Notes: generated from the sequence alone by a model not told the origin. A DNA stretch of 64,000 nt from Corynespora cassiicola (GCA_022059125.1 JAEUWY010000008.1:2232001-2296000), one strand, 5' to 3'. Counted from the stretch's first letter, positions 1 through 10,889 are shown. Numbers and translations are program-made.

Positions 1-1263
1 AAACCCCAGTCGGCTGAGACGATCCTCATTATCCGTGCAGTCGATACGCTTCGTCGTGAAAAGGTAGAAGAAGAATGGTTCCGACACTTACCAGCCCACG
101 TTGGTCATACGCGAGCCTTGGATCTGTCTATTAAAGCCCTTGTCGCAGCTTGCGCCTACGCCCGAAGCGCGCCTAGGCTTACTTCTAGCGATTGCTACCA
201 AGCCCTAGCTCTCGCTTTAGATGCAGTACAGGTGGAAATGAAACAGTCACGGGGGCAGTTAGGCGATGATGTGCTTGCATCGACAGCACTACTGGCTCCT
301 TTTGAAGGTGTAGTAAAAAAGCATGGGATTCCGACACGCCTACATGTCAAAGGGCTGGCTGCAATCCTGGCAGCAAGACACACTACGTTTCCAGTCACCC
401 AGCTTGCAAGGGACGTCTTTGACTTCCACGCATGCGATTCTGCCGTCATGTCCTGCATTCAGGGTACCCCCTCGCCGTTTGAGAACGTTGCTCGAGGATA
501 CTATTCAAACAACAGAGTAGGGTGCAGCGATGACGATCGAGCCCAACTCAAGGCTCTCGGCAGTGAACTCTTCATTCGTATTCCGCGGCTTGTGAGTCTC
601 GTTCGCTCATTGCGATCTCAGCCATTCCTCCAGGATCATTTAATTGTACCTGCACTCAGTCTCTTGAAGTCACTTCTTCGACTACAGGACTCTGATGCGG
701 AGGAGCGGTTATTGCGTAACACCGGCATTCGTTCTTCAGGTGATCTTGATGCTACCTCACCTTTCCTCCGGAACCTGCACTTCGCCTCCGTTCATGATTT
801 CGAAGCCCTTGCATACTACTGGCAAAACCGCCTTTCTCTTCTCAGGCTTGAACAGCATCTCCAAAAATTAGTCGTGCGAAGCATCAGAGGAACCGACGAC
901 ACAGATCAGCTGAGGTCTTTTACCAAGCCAAGCACTGGGCAGAGTAGCGATGAGATGTTACGACTTGTTAATAACATCTTGATGTCTATAGAATATGCCA
1001 AGGCCTTACCTCTTCGTAAGCATGAGCGCTTACTTGCTCATGCAATGGTGATCGTCTGGGGTGTACAAATGGACATGCCAGCAACTCCTTTTTGCGCACA
1101 AGATGGAGGCGAAATGGGATCATTGTATAGGCTGTTGTTACAGACAACAAACTTTGCACTACCAACAAATCCAAACCTTACCTTTGAGGACATGGATATA
1201 GCAGCAAACATTTTTGTAGGTGGACAACCTAAGGGGAGATTTGCAAAACTCTACACTACATAG
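1..1263 (+). CDS. Fungal transcription-factor-domain protein, 3' part (5' end outside window)
   Basis: The reading frame is open from base 1 and has no ATG near position 118, where a TTG could be mistaken for a start, so this is the C-terminal 420 residues of a gene that begins to the left. The helical text, with a HLPAHVG segment followed by ALDLSIKALVAACAY and long runs of LxxLL-like helices, resembles the C-terminal regulatory domain (Fungal_trans_2/DUF3468 type) of Zn2Cys6 regulators. The Zn-cluster itself would lie outside the window and is not seen. Its likely role is a nuclear transcription regulator, inferred only from that resemblance. The stop is TAG at 1261-1263. No intron is evident in the visible part. 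Confidence 0.6.
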   Translation, partial: KPQSAETILIIRAVDTLRREKVEEEWFRHLPAHVGHTRALDLSIKALVAACAYARSAPRLTSSDCYQALALALDAVQVEMKQSRGQLGDDVLASTALLAPFEGVVKKHGIPTRLHVKGLAAILAARHTTFPVTQLARDVFDFHACDSAVMSCIQGTPSPFENVARGYYSNNRVGCSDDDRAQLKALGSELFIRIPRLVSLVRSLRSQPFLQDHLIVPALSLLKSLLRLQDSDAEERLLRNTGIRSSGDLDATSPFLRNLHFASVHDFEALAYYWQNRLSLLRLEQHLQKLVVRSIRGTDDTDQLRSFTKPSTGQSSDEMLRLVNNILMSIEYAKALPLRKHERLLAHAMVIVWGVQMDMPATPFCAQDGGEMGSLYRLLLQTTNFALPTNPNLTFEDMDIAANIFVGGQPKGRFAKLYTT

Positions 1264-2290
1264 ATGATGTTTTAGGCAGCGATATGCGGAATTGCCTTCC
1301 TATAAACTATAACACAACCAAACGTCCTCGCTATTCTACCTGCGCTTAGTAGTTTTAAACACACTCAAAAAATGATATGCTGACTTTTGCATCTTTACAA
1401 TTCTATAATATAGTAAGAACATCCTCTATAAGTCTTGTGCAAATCTGAGCCAGTTTACCATTGCTCTTGTCAAGCAAATACTTCATCCATAAGCAGGAAA
1501 CATATTAAAGCAATAAACATAATAGGCTATAACCGGTATAAGTGGGAGCCCGCAAAGATTCAATTCAGCTCTTCCCAAAATAAATCTAGTTCTTTGCAGG
1601 AAAAGAATCCATTCTCACGTGGAGAAAAAGGTCGAAGACAGGAAAGAGTATTTACACCAGGTGGAACAAGTCTCACAGCAAGATTCAAATGCTTCCTGCG
1701 AGCTCTGTGGTGTGTGGGCGCGGATGTTTCCACTGGCGCAAGGCGTGAACTCCATATTGATAGTAGTGCACCTTTTGGGATATATGAGAATTAATTAATT
1801 CTTTAAATTGCTGCATCCATGGTCCATGATATAATGCCATGTTTACTCCTATTTTATTTCTCTCTGATAAATCTATGAATGTCGTTTACTGGAATTTCGT
1901 CAAACCGCGCTTTGATAAAATCAACTCGGATTTCTTCCAAACATTGTACATTCACATTACTCATTGATACCATAGTCACTTTTCTGACTAGCCAATTTAA
2001 TATCGCGTAAATCGCATATGCGATAGCTAAGTATGCATCAAGTATTATTTTTCAGAGAAACGAGTTTCTTTGTGCAGCTTCAATACAGCTAATATCATGG
2101 TATAGATAGCCTAGGACCTGTCCCTGCCTAGAAAACTCATCGAGATGTGTTTGCGATTTGTTATATCATTATTTACTAAGTACAAGTAATCCAAGCTTGT
2201 CGTGTTGTTATACATTTTCATGAGGATTCCTTTGAGCCCCTTCAAAATCCTCAGAATTCAAGTCGTCAACATTGCACTCTTCCAACTAGC
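1264..2290. other. Intergenic, AT-rich, no gene recognised
   Basis: About 1 kb of AT-rich DNA. A 120-codon open stretch at 1435-1794 lacks an ATG and has no recognisable motif. No RNA gene or repeat was seen. Confidence 0.5.
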
Positions 2291-2977
2291 ATGAACAACA
2301 TGAATCCCTCAGCAGACGAACTTTTCAAGAAGCTCACAAAAACTCCCATAAAGAGCAATGGGGATGAGATGCGTAACTATCTGCGCGGTGTAGCTGGTCC
2401 CAAGAAGCTCACAAGGCCTCCCAAGAAGAGCCATAAGGATGAGATGCGAGATTATATGCGCACCGTCTGTGACCCTGAGAAACAGAAGCAGAAGCTTGCA
2501 AAGGCACTCGCTCAAAACGAAGAGTTACCGCTTAGTGCGATTATGGCAATGGACGACATGCTTAGGGAGGACGCAGAGTTACAAAACCGTAAATTTGGAT
2601 TGGACGACCCGCGCACGCGTAAGCCTACTCGTGCGAAAACTAACGTGGAGGATATGGCTAGCAGGAACAAGGGGCCAAAAAACCGAAAACTCGGATCGGA
2701 CAATCCGCGCCCGCGTGAGCCTGCTCGGACAAAACGGCCAGCCCAGAATAATCGCTCTAATCCAGGATCTGGAGGAATGGATGGTAGAGTTAGGAAGAAT
2801 AAGGAGTCACAACATGGAAAAGCCGGATTGGACAACCCGCACGTACCTAAGCCTGTTCGGACAACAGACGAAAACAGAACTGATCGTTTGCATTCTGAAC
2901 CTGTGGAGGATATCCAGGTGAAGCGTCGTGAATGCAAGGAATGCGGGTATAAGACGTGGTGTTTGGAGCATAGATAG
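2291..2977 (+). CDS. Orphan basic protein with two families of internal repeats
   Basis: This 228-residue protein is hydrophilic and strongly basic. The ATG at 2291 is the first in frame. I do not recognise a family. Two copies of a KSxxDEMRxYxR unit occur near residues 22-32 and 46-57. Three copies of an N/H-x-K-x-G-x-D-N/D-P-x-x-x-K/E-P-x-R-T/A-K unit occur at roughly residues 98-115, 131-150 and 176-193. The C-terminus carries CxxC then C (CKECGYKTWC), which could bind a metal but is too short to call a zinc finger. No signal peptide or membrane segment is seen. It may be a lineage-specific gene. Expression is unproven. Confidence 0.45.
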   Translation: MNNMNPSADELFKKLTKTPIKSNGDEMRNYLRGVAGPKKLTRPPKKSHKDEMRDYMRTVCDPEKQKQKLAKALAQNEELPLSAIMAMDDMLREDAELQNRKFGLDDPRTRKPTRAKTNVEDMASRNKGPKNRKLGSDNPRPREPARTKRPAQNNRSNPGSGGMDGRVRKNKESQHGKAGLDNPHVPKPVRTTDENRTDRLHSEPVEDIQVKRRECKECGYKTWCLEHR

Positions 2978-3757
2978 GGTGCGATTGATCCTCATCTAGT
3001 GGCCAATCAGAGAATCAAAGAGTGCGCAAAAGAAAACCATTAGGGTCGGTAAAAATCAGAGAGTGTTCAGGTAACGTCGACAATATCAGTAGTGCAAAAC
3101 CTTCTGTGCTCTGGACATAGCTCATCAGTCCTCCCTAAACCCTAGCTGCGTAGGAGTTCAGTACTAGTAGGATAAAAAATGGTATTTATATGTGTCTGTA
3201 ACAGGTGTTTGTTTCATAATATTTAAATATACATTTGCAGGCTTACACATGAGTGTTTCATCATAAAACAATCTATGCGGCTGCTTTTCGAACTGGTTTG
3301 GCCCTTAACTTCCCTGGGTACTGATCCCTTCCGTGAGTGCAAGCAATATCTAGTTGCAGCTTCACATAATCGAAAAGGCTCTCTGACTTGATCTATATCC
3401 CTGAAAGCTATGAATATTCAACTTCAGGTTTTCGTGTCTCAAAAAAGTGGGGCTCTAAATGTCAAACATTGTACACACACAACCTATCGATAGCTTTACT
3501 AAAATGTTTCACAACAACTGTATTGGACAAACCACAAAGCCATAGAATTTAACTCTTAAACATGATCCTCAGCTGGAAAGAACCAATTAATGAATATGTA
3601 CAATGCACATCCGATTTCACATATATAATAGTTTACCCAAAGCTGTAACTGTATCATCTCAACTCACAAACCATAGGTTCAAGAACACGAAAGTAAAACA
3701 CAACTACTCATAAAATACTTGAATTATATCTCGAAAGGTTTAACTTTATAGCAAGGA
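2978..3757. other. Intergenic, AT-rich, no gene recognised
   Basis: Stops are frequent in all frames and no motif, repeat or RNA gene was recognised. Confidence 0.5.
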
Positions 3758-4531
3758 ATGCCTTTCTTTGGCCGAAGCAATCATTGGGGCTCCCGACGCC
3801 ACGGTTCCGGTGAGTTCCAAAACCGACCCTCGCGCCCATCCCATCGTGAAGATCGTAGCTTTCTCAACGAACGTCGGCGTGGCTCATCCTTTGACAGCGG
3901 CTACGGCTCTGCACGCTCGTCCGCCGATATCAGTCGTGCCAACTCCTATGAGCGGCGCCGCCCGCGACACGACTCTCGACACGAACCCAGCTACAGCAGC
4001 AGACGAAGCCATTCCCCTCCGTACTCTCAGCGGTTCCGCGATGTAAGTCCCCCCAGCTGCCCAGAGGAGTATCCCCGCCTATCGGAAACAGGCTACTACC
4101 ATCACCGAGATGTGAGCCCCCTGGGCTCCTCTCGCTTCGAGCGGCCAAGCCTCTGGTCCAGCTATTCAAGTGGGCATACTCGGCAACCACGAGTGGAGGA
4201 TTATCGTCCGCAAGAGGATTATCGTCCGCAAGAGGATTATCGTCCGCAAGAGGATTATCATCCGCAAGAGGATTATCGTCCGCAAGAGGATTATCATCCG
4301 CAAGAGGACTATCGTTCGCGCCCTTCGCGATCGCTCGGCGATTCGATGCAGCGCATGAACGCGGTGCGCGGTCGGCCGTTCGAGCGTCCGTCTCGGCGAC
4401 CGACGTATGAGCCGGAGTATGGCACTCGGGAGGCGCGGGCTGGGCTTGTGCGGAGGCCGGATATGTATTCTCGGGCTCAGACGTCGTCGAACTTTTCTGG
4501 GCGGGAGGTCGGTGGTTGGGAACTTTTCTGA
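3758..4531 (+). CDS. Arg/Ser/Tyr-rich disordered protein with EDYRPQ hexapeptide repeats
   Basis: This 257-residue intronless protein starts at an ATG after an AT-rich leader. It is dominated by Arg, Ser, Tyr, Pro and His with many SRR, RRRS and RDVSP pieces, like low-complexity RNA-associated or RS-rich proteins, but no RRM or other folded domain is present. Residues about 147-186 are seven tandem copies of ED-Y-R/H-P-Q, encoded by an 18-bp minisatellite. Repeat-number change there would stay in frame. There is no signal peptide. Function is unknown; a role in RNA binding or condensates is only a guess from composition. Confidence 0.5.
   Translation: MPFFGRSNHWGSRRHGSGEFQNRPSRPSHREDRSFLNERRRGSSFDSGYGSARSSADISRANSYERRRPRHDSRHEPSYSSRRSHSPPYSQRFRDVSPPSCPEEYPRLSETGYYHHRDVSPLGSSRFERPSLWSSYSSGHTRQPRVEDYRPQEDYRPQEDYRPQEDYHPQEDYRPQEDYHPQEDYRSRPSRSLGDSMQRMNAVRGRPFERPSRRPTYEPEYGTREARAGLVRRPDMYSRAQTSSNFSGREVGGWELF
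4196..4320 (+). repeat. 18-bp coding minisatellite (six full copies plus a partial one)
   Basis: The unit GAGGATTATCGTCCGCAA is repeated head to tail from 4196. Copies 4 and 6 carry a G-to-A change (CAT instead of CGT) that turns Arg into His. The seventh copy is partial and diverged. Confidence 0.95.
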
Positions 4532-5778
4532 GTCGTTTGGTTCCCTTCACAGTGTTCGATTCGCTAATCTTCTAAATTGCAAACATGTTTAGCTGGATTG
4601 ATAAATTACCTTTTATTAATTATGAAAATCTTCATTCGAAGCCAATAAAGTGTGACTCTTCTTCCCATGTGACGGTGATGTGTGCCTGAATAGATTGAAT
4701 AGAGTCCCTTGTATAAGTGTATGGTGACGCCTTGATAAACGATCTTCGTATTCAAAATTTCTTATCGGCCCACATCCCTTGAGCGAACACCGAGAATGCC
4801 GACGAGCATCAGACACATTGTGAAACTTGGGCTTATCCGGTACCATTTAACCGTGGAATTCTTTCAGTTACCTCTTCACCGGTTACGTTACGTCGACGAG
4901 ACAGCGGTATCCTAGTACAATGCTAGTGCTTATGGATTGGCCTGGTCTTATTTTACGTATGCAGTCGAGGTATCGGAACCTATTTGAGGTTTCCAGTAAT
5001 ACCCTCTTTCGTTCTGACAAGGGCGACAAACGCAGCTCGGATCTCAACGTTTTGGGTACATTCTGTCTCGTCTTGTGTCTCGAATTTCTCAGACGTGCTA
5101 TATTATTCGATTCGATAGCAGTGGCTCGAAGACGAAAGTTGCTTATCATCATCTGATGAGCACCGGTCGTGATCCTATAACCGATGGATTCCAGGAGAAG
5201 GGCGATGATAGTGTCTGTATTTGTTAGGCCTTCTGCCGGTTTCTATCGCCAGTATCATTGGGACTTGATTCCCACTAGTTCGATCTAGTTCCGTAGGTTG
5301 ATTAGTACTAAGCTCCCCGATGAGGTGGCATTGTTCAGAGAATCTCGATGATGCTCAACGCCAGCTAATGATTCGATTGTGACGACAAAGGGCCCAACCT
5401 GATTGATAAGGGGTCGTATTGACAACCAATCATTGATGGCTTTCGTACGATAAAGATTCAATATCTGGGGAAGTGGATTAATAATGTAAATGTCCGATGG
5501 CACCGATAGTCGATTGTACCTCAACCAGGAGAATGAACACGTCAATTGGGGCTGAGTAGGAGACGGCTCGATCAAATACCAAAAAGCCAAGGAAGCGATG
5601 CTTTAAAGCAGTAAAACCCGAGTGCTTGCATTGTGGAAACACGGAACCGCTCACGTGAATCGGGCAGACCTACATCGGACTTAGCCACATACGATCGCCG
5701 CTGCACCAGTCACCCAGATGCATAAATTGGGCGGCCCGCTCCTGCCACCTCCACATATCCATTCCGAGAACCAGCAAA
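4532..5778. other. Intergenic, no gene recognised
   Basis: Only short open frames are present on both strands (for example about 100 codons on the minus strand at 5285-5590), without recognisable domains. Nothing firm can be called. Confidence 0.45.
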
Positions 5779-6588
5779 ATGTCCAACCAGGAACTCGTTT
5801 CTAAGCGCGCGAGACTTCTTCCCTCTTTGAGAGCTGATATTAATGTGGCGTCCCCCGATGATTGGACCGGCATCTCAGACCCCAAGCAGCGGCGTAAGAT
5901 CCAGAACCGGCTCAACCAACGGCTGAGGAGGATGCGCCAGCGAAACGGGAATTTACTGGAATACGCTTCAGCCCCCGGTATCTCCAGCGGCGAGGCCAGG
6001 GACGTGTATCGCGAAATCTCCGAGGCAGAACAGCGTATGTGGTCCAAGTTCTTCTATGGCGACCCGCAATCCGACTTTCTCCTGTCCTTGGTCAAGTTCA
6101 ACGTGATCCGAGCGCTCCTGATGAACATGAAAAGTCTTGACTTGACATCGTCATGGCTTTTTGATGACTATGCTGTATCGGCCGTGTACATGGGAAAGTT
6201 CAACGAAAACGTGCCAGACAGCCTCCGACCCACACATCTCCAACGGACGATTGAGCACCACCCGTGGCTGGACCTCTTCCCGTTCCCTGCGTTGCGCGAC
6301 AACATGCTCAAGGCATACAATAACTTCGACGAAGACGGACTCTCAGGCGTGATGGTCGGAGTATGCAACAGCCCCAAAACACGCCAAGGGCTCATCATCT
6401 GGCGTGAGGCATGGGATCCCTATGGGTGGGAGGCCACGCAGGAGTTTTGCGACAAACATGGCTGGCTTCTGGAAGGTTGCCCGGAACTGATCCAGGCGTC
6501 GAACTTTTGGCGGGCCCAGAGGGGCGAGGAGCCGCTGCGATTGGTGCCCGATATGCAAGCTGCTGACAGCCGCATCGAGGAGGTCTGA
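5779..6588 (+). CDS. DUF3425 family protein with degenerate bZIP basic region
   Basis: This is a 269-residue intronless gene. Residues about 28-53 (DDWTGISDPKQRRKIQNRLNQR and following) look like the basic region of the fungal bZIP-like proteins that precede a DUF3425 domain. No leucine heptads follow, so the dimerisation part is absent or lost. The rest matches the DUF3425 style: an aromatic-rich middle (SSWLFDDYAVSAVYMGKF), then HHPWLDLFPFPALRDNML and a C-terminal VWGxPWDPxxWE-like stretch, here IIWREAWDPYGWEATQEF. These proteins are presumed fungal transcriptional regulators and target genes are not predictable. The start at 5779 is the first ATG before the basic region. Confidence 0.75.
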   Translation: MSNQELVSKRARLLPSLRADINVASPDDWTGISDPKQRRKIQNRLNQRLRRMRQRNGNLLEYASAPGISSGEARDVYREISEAEQRMWSKFFYGDPQSDFLLSLVKFNVIRALLMNMKSLDLTSSWLFDDYAVSAVYMGKFNENVPDSLRPTHLQRTIEHHPWLDLFPFPALRDNMLKAYNNFDEDGLSGVMVGVCNSPKTRQGLIIWREAWDPYGWEATQEFCDKHGWLLEGCPELIQASNFWRAQRGEEPLRLVPDMQAADSRIEEV

Positions 6589-7239
6589 GCGTCGGTCCAC
6601 GCTTTAAGCGTTGTGCTATACCGGATTTGATTGCGGTGGCCGATCGAACAGTTGTGCTCGATCTAGCATGCGTTCGCAGATGAAAAAGAAAAGAAAGGAA
6701 ATGTGTAAAATGGCAAACGCAATTGAATTGTCCAACTCTCTTCTAACAATGTCATTTTTGGTAAAGGGGTAGGTGACAGCATGACAGTAGGTAAATGAGG
6801 CTGGCGGCTGTCTCTGCCAAGAAGAGTGGGTTTCATGTAGCGTACTCTCTCAAAAAAGCTAGTGGTACTATCCTAGCTCCAAAAAGGGTGTGCTTGGCTC
6901 CCTACATGGCGTTGTCTTTTGCGTAGAAATTGGTGTAGAAAGGTTGTTATTAGTTAGATCTCATCTGGGGACGATTCTTGAACAAAATGATACACTATTT
7001 GCTACTAGAACAAAAATCTTCCTTATCACCTACACGCATTGGAGAACGTAAGCAAAACTGACAAGAAACCATTGTCTAAATAACCCCCCTCCACACTCAA
7101 AATAGCTAGGTTCTGACGAGGATCAGAAACTTGCGGCAAGAGCCACGCTTAGTGTCTGGCCTCCGCTGTGTACCCCCTGCACGATATTACTTCTGCACTG
7201 CCTTTAGGTAAAGCGGTTTCCCGGGCAGCTCATCTTGCC
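6589..7239. other. Intergenic, no gene recognised
   Basis: Sequence between the DUF3425 gene and a decayed minus-strand gene. No open frame of note, repeat or RNA gene was seen. Confidence 0.5.
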
Positions 7240-8390
7240 TCAACCTTCGATCAAGATGAGCCTATATTTGACCCATTCTGTTGCTTCTTCTTGTCGCATT
7301 GAGTGGGAGATGTAGGTTAGATCGAGCTGAAATTCATCATGGCTACCGATGAATCTAGATACATCCCTATCCAAGATATGTATCTTCCCTAATTTGAGGC
7401 ACTTAGACACCAACAAACTCTTCGCATCGATCAATACATACGTAACTTCGATGATGACAGCCATATCATCATTTCGGTTTACTATACCATTTCTACTGAT
7501 TCGAAGCAGCTCAAACCCAAATACATGAAGCATTGAGAAGTTGTTTGCGATGCATCGAATTAAGGAGGCCTATGGTTAATACACTCTGGACCATACTTTA
7601 ATCACTCCTGCCTTCGAGTATGCAAGAAGCCCTTATCACATGGGCGTTGAGTTTGACATGGGTGAGATGCCTGAACATATCTTTGGGCACACGCATCTGA
7701 TAGTTGCCTATGTAGCATCCAGAATTCTGATTCTGGTTACAGGAAACAATATACCGCTCCTGTGAAGTTTCATGATAATTTGCCTTCCGCTACTGATCAT
7801 AAAGGTACGAATGCTCGCACAGTTCATCTTCGAACGTAACAGACAGTGCGCTGAAAATACCACTGAAGATTTCGTTGCGGATCTTCGCGCTCACGTACAT
7901 CATAGATGCATTAACCCGTTCCGTCAACAACTGTAAAACTCGTCAGCATGTTCACTAAATTCATGAAAATTGACGTCTACGACTGTTTTACCCCTGGCAG
8001 TAACAAATTGGAAGTTCCAAAATATAGAGATAGTATCAAGATATTTCATATAGTAACCTATTCACGCGGCTTGAGAAGTAGATTTAATGGGGCAACAAAA
8101 GATATTGCAACCAATAATCTTATATTTAATATGCCACTTGTTATGAGAGACATGGTCGGCGTTGTTGATGAAACTTGAACGTCCCATATGCACCACTCGC
8201 AAGCAAACTAGCCTGTATATCTCCAGGCGATTCTCCACTGGAAGCATCTCAAATCTGGATTGTTGGAGGGTAACACTTTTCTCTGGGTTGGTGTTTTTCC
8301 CGAGATGCGCGTGTATGGATTCGATAGCTTCATCCGCTATGGTTGAATTCGTCGTTGGTTCGATGTTGTGGGCTGCGTGTTGATTTCTCG
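7240..8390 (-). pseudogene. Decayed 2EXR/F-box-like gene (fragmented)
   Basis: Read on the minus strand, 8390-8062 gives a frame containing SRFEMLPVENRLEIYRLVC, the usual LPxExRxxIY motif of fungal 2EXR/F-box-like proteins. Farther down, about 7900-7790, another frame reads MMYVSAKIRNEIFSGIFSALSVTFED, matching the 'xxxVSRQIxxE' helix that follows in this family. A third block at 7533-7240 continues with NDDMAVIIEVTYVLIDAKSL. The blocks lie in different frames separated by stops. Introns could explain some breaks, but I could not build a clean model, so a pseudogene is preferred. It resembles the 2EXR-like genes at 24.8 and 33 kb in the LP-E-R-IY segment. Confidence 0.5.
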
Positions 8391-9210
8391 TGGGAGAGCA
8401 TTGCTTGAACGGTCACTAGGGGATATGTTAATCAGCTAATGGATCACTTTCACTTGCATCAAAAGTATTTGCCTCATTTGCGCCCAGGAATTAGATAATC
8501 GTCTCAAATCACACGTTTATTTGAGTAATATGCGTGGCCCAGTGACTGCTAAAATTGCTTGAGCATATTGGATCATTTGAAACAAAAAATTAAGAGATTT
8601 GACATTTGATTGGACTTGGGGAGTCTTCTTAAACACGGCATGTACATACAACAGACCTGCTACCTTGTTTGGTTAACACAAAATTGAATTGAAACATAGA
8701 ACATTGTTCAGCTAACCTCATCAAAGTGGTGGAGCATATTTGTCTCTATTGGCATTAGTCAAGAGTAGCACTTTCTGTATGTAAAGTTTCTAGATGAAGC
8801 CCTCCAAAATCCAGTCTAGTGCTAAATGGATCTAACCATGTCAACAGGAGAACCTCGCAGGGCAGACTACACATAGACATGCTGCGTCTTCCCCACCTAG
8901 CTGCCCATCTAGGTACTGTCAGATAAAGCTCTATACGAGAAAATCGCTCAAGTGCCCCAGGATTCAAACTTAAAACTAAAGTAGCGCTGCCGGTTGGCGG
9001 TGAATCAAGGTGACCTGCATGGAGAGGCTGAAGTAGCCCTTCCATTGATTGGAAGATGCTTCTTATAGATGCTGACAAGGATGCTTACATTTCGTACATG
9101 CTCTTGGCACCACCACCACTAGTATCCAGAACTAAACACGGTTCGTTTCGCATGCGAAATTTAATGAGCCGTGCAATTTAGATGCCCTCCGTTCAAGCTG
9201 GTCCGGTTTT

Positions 9211-9234
9211 GACATAGGGCGCGCGCCCTATGTC
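9211..9234. repeat. Perfect 24-bp palindrome centred on GCGCGC
   Basis: GACATAGGGCGC is followed directly by its exact reverse complement GCGCCCTATGTC, with no spacer. It lies in gene-free DNA about 610 bp upstream of the SDR start. Confidence 0.95.
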
Positions 9235-9614
9235 GGGTCGGTCTTAAGCGATAGCTCCGACTCGCACCTAAGGCATTCGTATGTACGCTCGAGCCCTGAA
9301 CAGCCGGACAGGGGCCATGAGGAGAGATCAGATAATCAGTGCTCAGGGCTTTTCCCAATGGAGAAACTTGAACACCGACTTGCAGGCATGTGGTGTCGGC
9401 GAAAGGAAGCTAAACGAAGCTAAAGAGTGAGGATTCTCCGATGTTGGACGGCGTTAATCGGGTTTACCTAATATCGCCTGGATGACAAAGGCCGACTAGT
9501 TGTACAAAGGGTATAGCCGCATCCTGGTACATCTCTCATATTCGTGGAGAGCTGCCTGGATCGCAAAAGCCACTGCAGGGCTCGATGTATGCCATCATAG
9601 CGGTACACCGGAAG

Positions 9615-9635
9615 GCGGGCGCCGCGGGCGCCCGC
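9615..9635. repeat. GC-rich stem-loop, 9-bp stem and 3-base loop
   Basis: GCGGGCGCC-GCG-GGCGCCCGC forms a perfect stem. It lies about 230 bp upstream of the SDR ATG and just upstream of a TATA-like box. Confidence 0.85.
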
Positions 9636-9671
9636 GACGGACGAAGCGGGGCTATCGCACAACTAGGCAGA

Positions 9672-9680
9672 ATATATAAG
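9672..9680 (+). promoter_or_regulatory. TATA-like box of the SDR gene
   Basis: ATATATAAG about 170 bp upstream of the ATG at 9848, in the position expected for a fungal core promoter. Confidence 0.4.
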
Positions 9681-9847
9681 GAGACAAGGGCATTGACAAG
9701 AGGAAAGCCCTAAACTGCAATCAATTCCTACAGGTCCCCACTCGACAAATTCCTGGACGCCTCCATTGAGTGCAACAAAGAGAAAAGAAACGCCGGCATC
9801 GAAGGAAAACTCTCGGTCGCAAACACACCTCGCCCAATTCGCCCACC

Positions 9848-10889
9848 ATGTCCTTCTTCTCCTTCCTCCACTCCCAACTCTTCGCCTCCCTCCCCAAACC
9901 CACCGATTCCTTCGCCGGAAAGACCGTCCTGGTAACCGGCTCGAATGTCGGCCTCGGAAAAGAAGCAGCGCGCCACTTTGTCCAGCAGGGTGCCTCAAAA
10001 GTGATCCTGGCCGTGCGCTCCACCTCCAAAGGCGAAGCCGCCCAGCGCGACATCGAATCCAGCACCGGCAAATCAGGTGTCATCGATGTCTGGACGCTGG
10101 ACATGGCTTCATATGCCTCGGTGCTCGCCTTCGCCGAGCGCGCCGAGAAGGAGCTCGACAGGCTCGACGTCGCGATTCTTAACGCTGGCGTTGCGCGCGG
10201 GAAGTGGGAGGTGTTTGAGCAGGACGAGGCCACCATCACGGTGAACGTCGTGTCCACGCTCTTGCTCTCGTTTGCACTGCTGCCCACGCTCAAGCGCACG
10301 GCGGCGAAACACAATGTGCGGCCCAATCTCACCATTGTGGCCTCGGAGGTGCACGCCTGGGCCAAGTTTGAGGAGCGCCATGCGCCCCCGGGCCAGTTGT
10401 ACGAGCGCCTGAATCAGAAAAACGACAGCGAGTCTGCGCTCGCGGAGCGGTACCAGGTCAGTAAGCTGCTCGAGGTGCTATTCATACGCGCCATGGCGGA
10501 TCGGAGGCCGGCGAGCCAGATCCCAGTTACCATTAATTGTGTGAATCCGGGGTTGTGCCACTCGTAAGTTGTCATCATTATGTCTTTTGTTCGAATGGAT
10601 TGAGTGGTACTAATATGGTTGCGATAGGGAACTCTCCCGCGAGGCGGGCATCGCGCTCACGATTATGAAGTTCTTCCTCGCGCGCAGTACCGAGCTGGGG
10701 AGCAGGACGCTGGTGCATGCCGGCACCCAGGGGCCGGAGACACATGGCCAGTACATGAGCAATTGCCGTATCACGCCGCCTTCAGACTTTGTGTTAAGTA
10801 AGGAGGGATACGAGGCCCAGGAGAGGGTGTGGAAAGAGACGGTGGAGAGGTTGGAGGGTATTAAGAAGGGAATCACTGAGGGGTTCTAG
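9848..10889 (+). CDS. Short-chain dehydrogenase/reductase (retinol-dehydrogenase-like)
   Basis: Two exons, 9848-10563 and 10628-10889, encode 325 residues. The 64-nt intron has a GTAAGT donor, a TACTAAT branch site and a TAG acceptor. Joining restores CHS-ELSREAG across the splice. The ATG has a good context (CACCATG). Classical SDR signatures are present: TGSNVGLG (TGxxxGxG, NAD(P) binding) near residues 28-35, NAG near 105, a catalytic Ser in VASEVHA and YQVSK (YxxxK). These give NAD(P)-dependent oxidoreduction of an alcohol/ketone. The substrate cannot be told from sequence. It resembles the retinol dehydrogenase 12-like SDRs common in fungi. No transmembrane segment is obvious. Neighbours are unrelated, so no biosynthetic cluster is implied. 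Confidence 0.9.

Larger units (their letters stand above)
8391..9847. other. Intergenic region upstream of the SDR gene, with two palindromes
   Basis: No convincing gene. A minus-strand open frame (9078-8755, 107 codons) has no recognisable domain. Two inverted repeats, listed separately, lie at 9211-9234 and 9615-9635. Confidence 0.5.

Noticed and set aside
1435..1794. 119-codon open stretch
   Set aside because: No ATG start (TTG only), no motif, AT-rich context.
8755..9078. 107-codon minus-strand frame
   Set aside because: No recognisable domain and no support from splice sites; kept only as a note.
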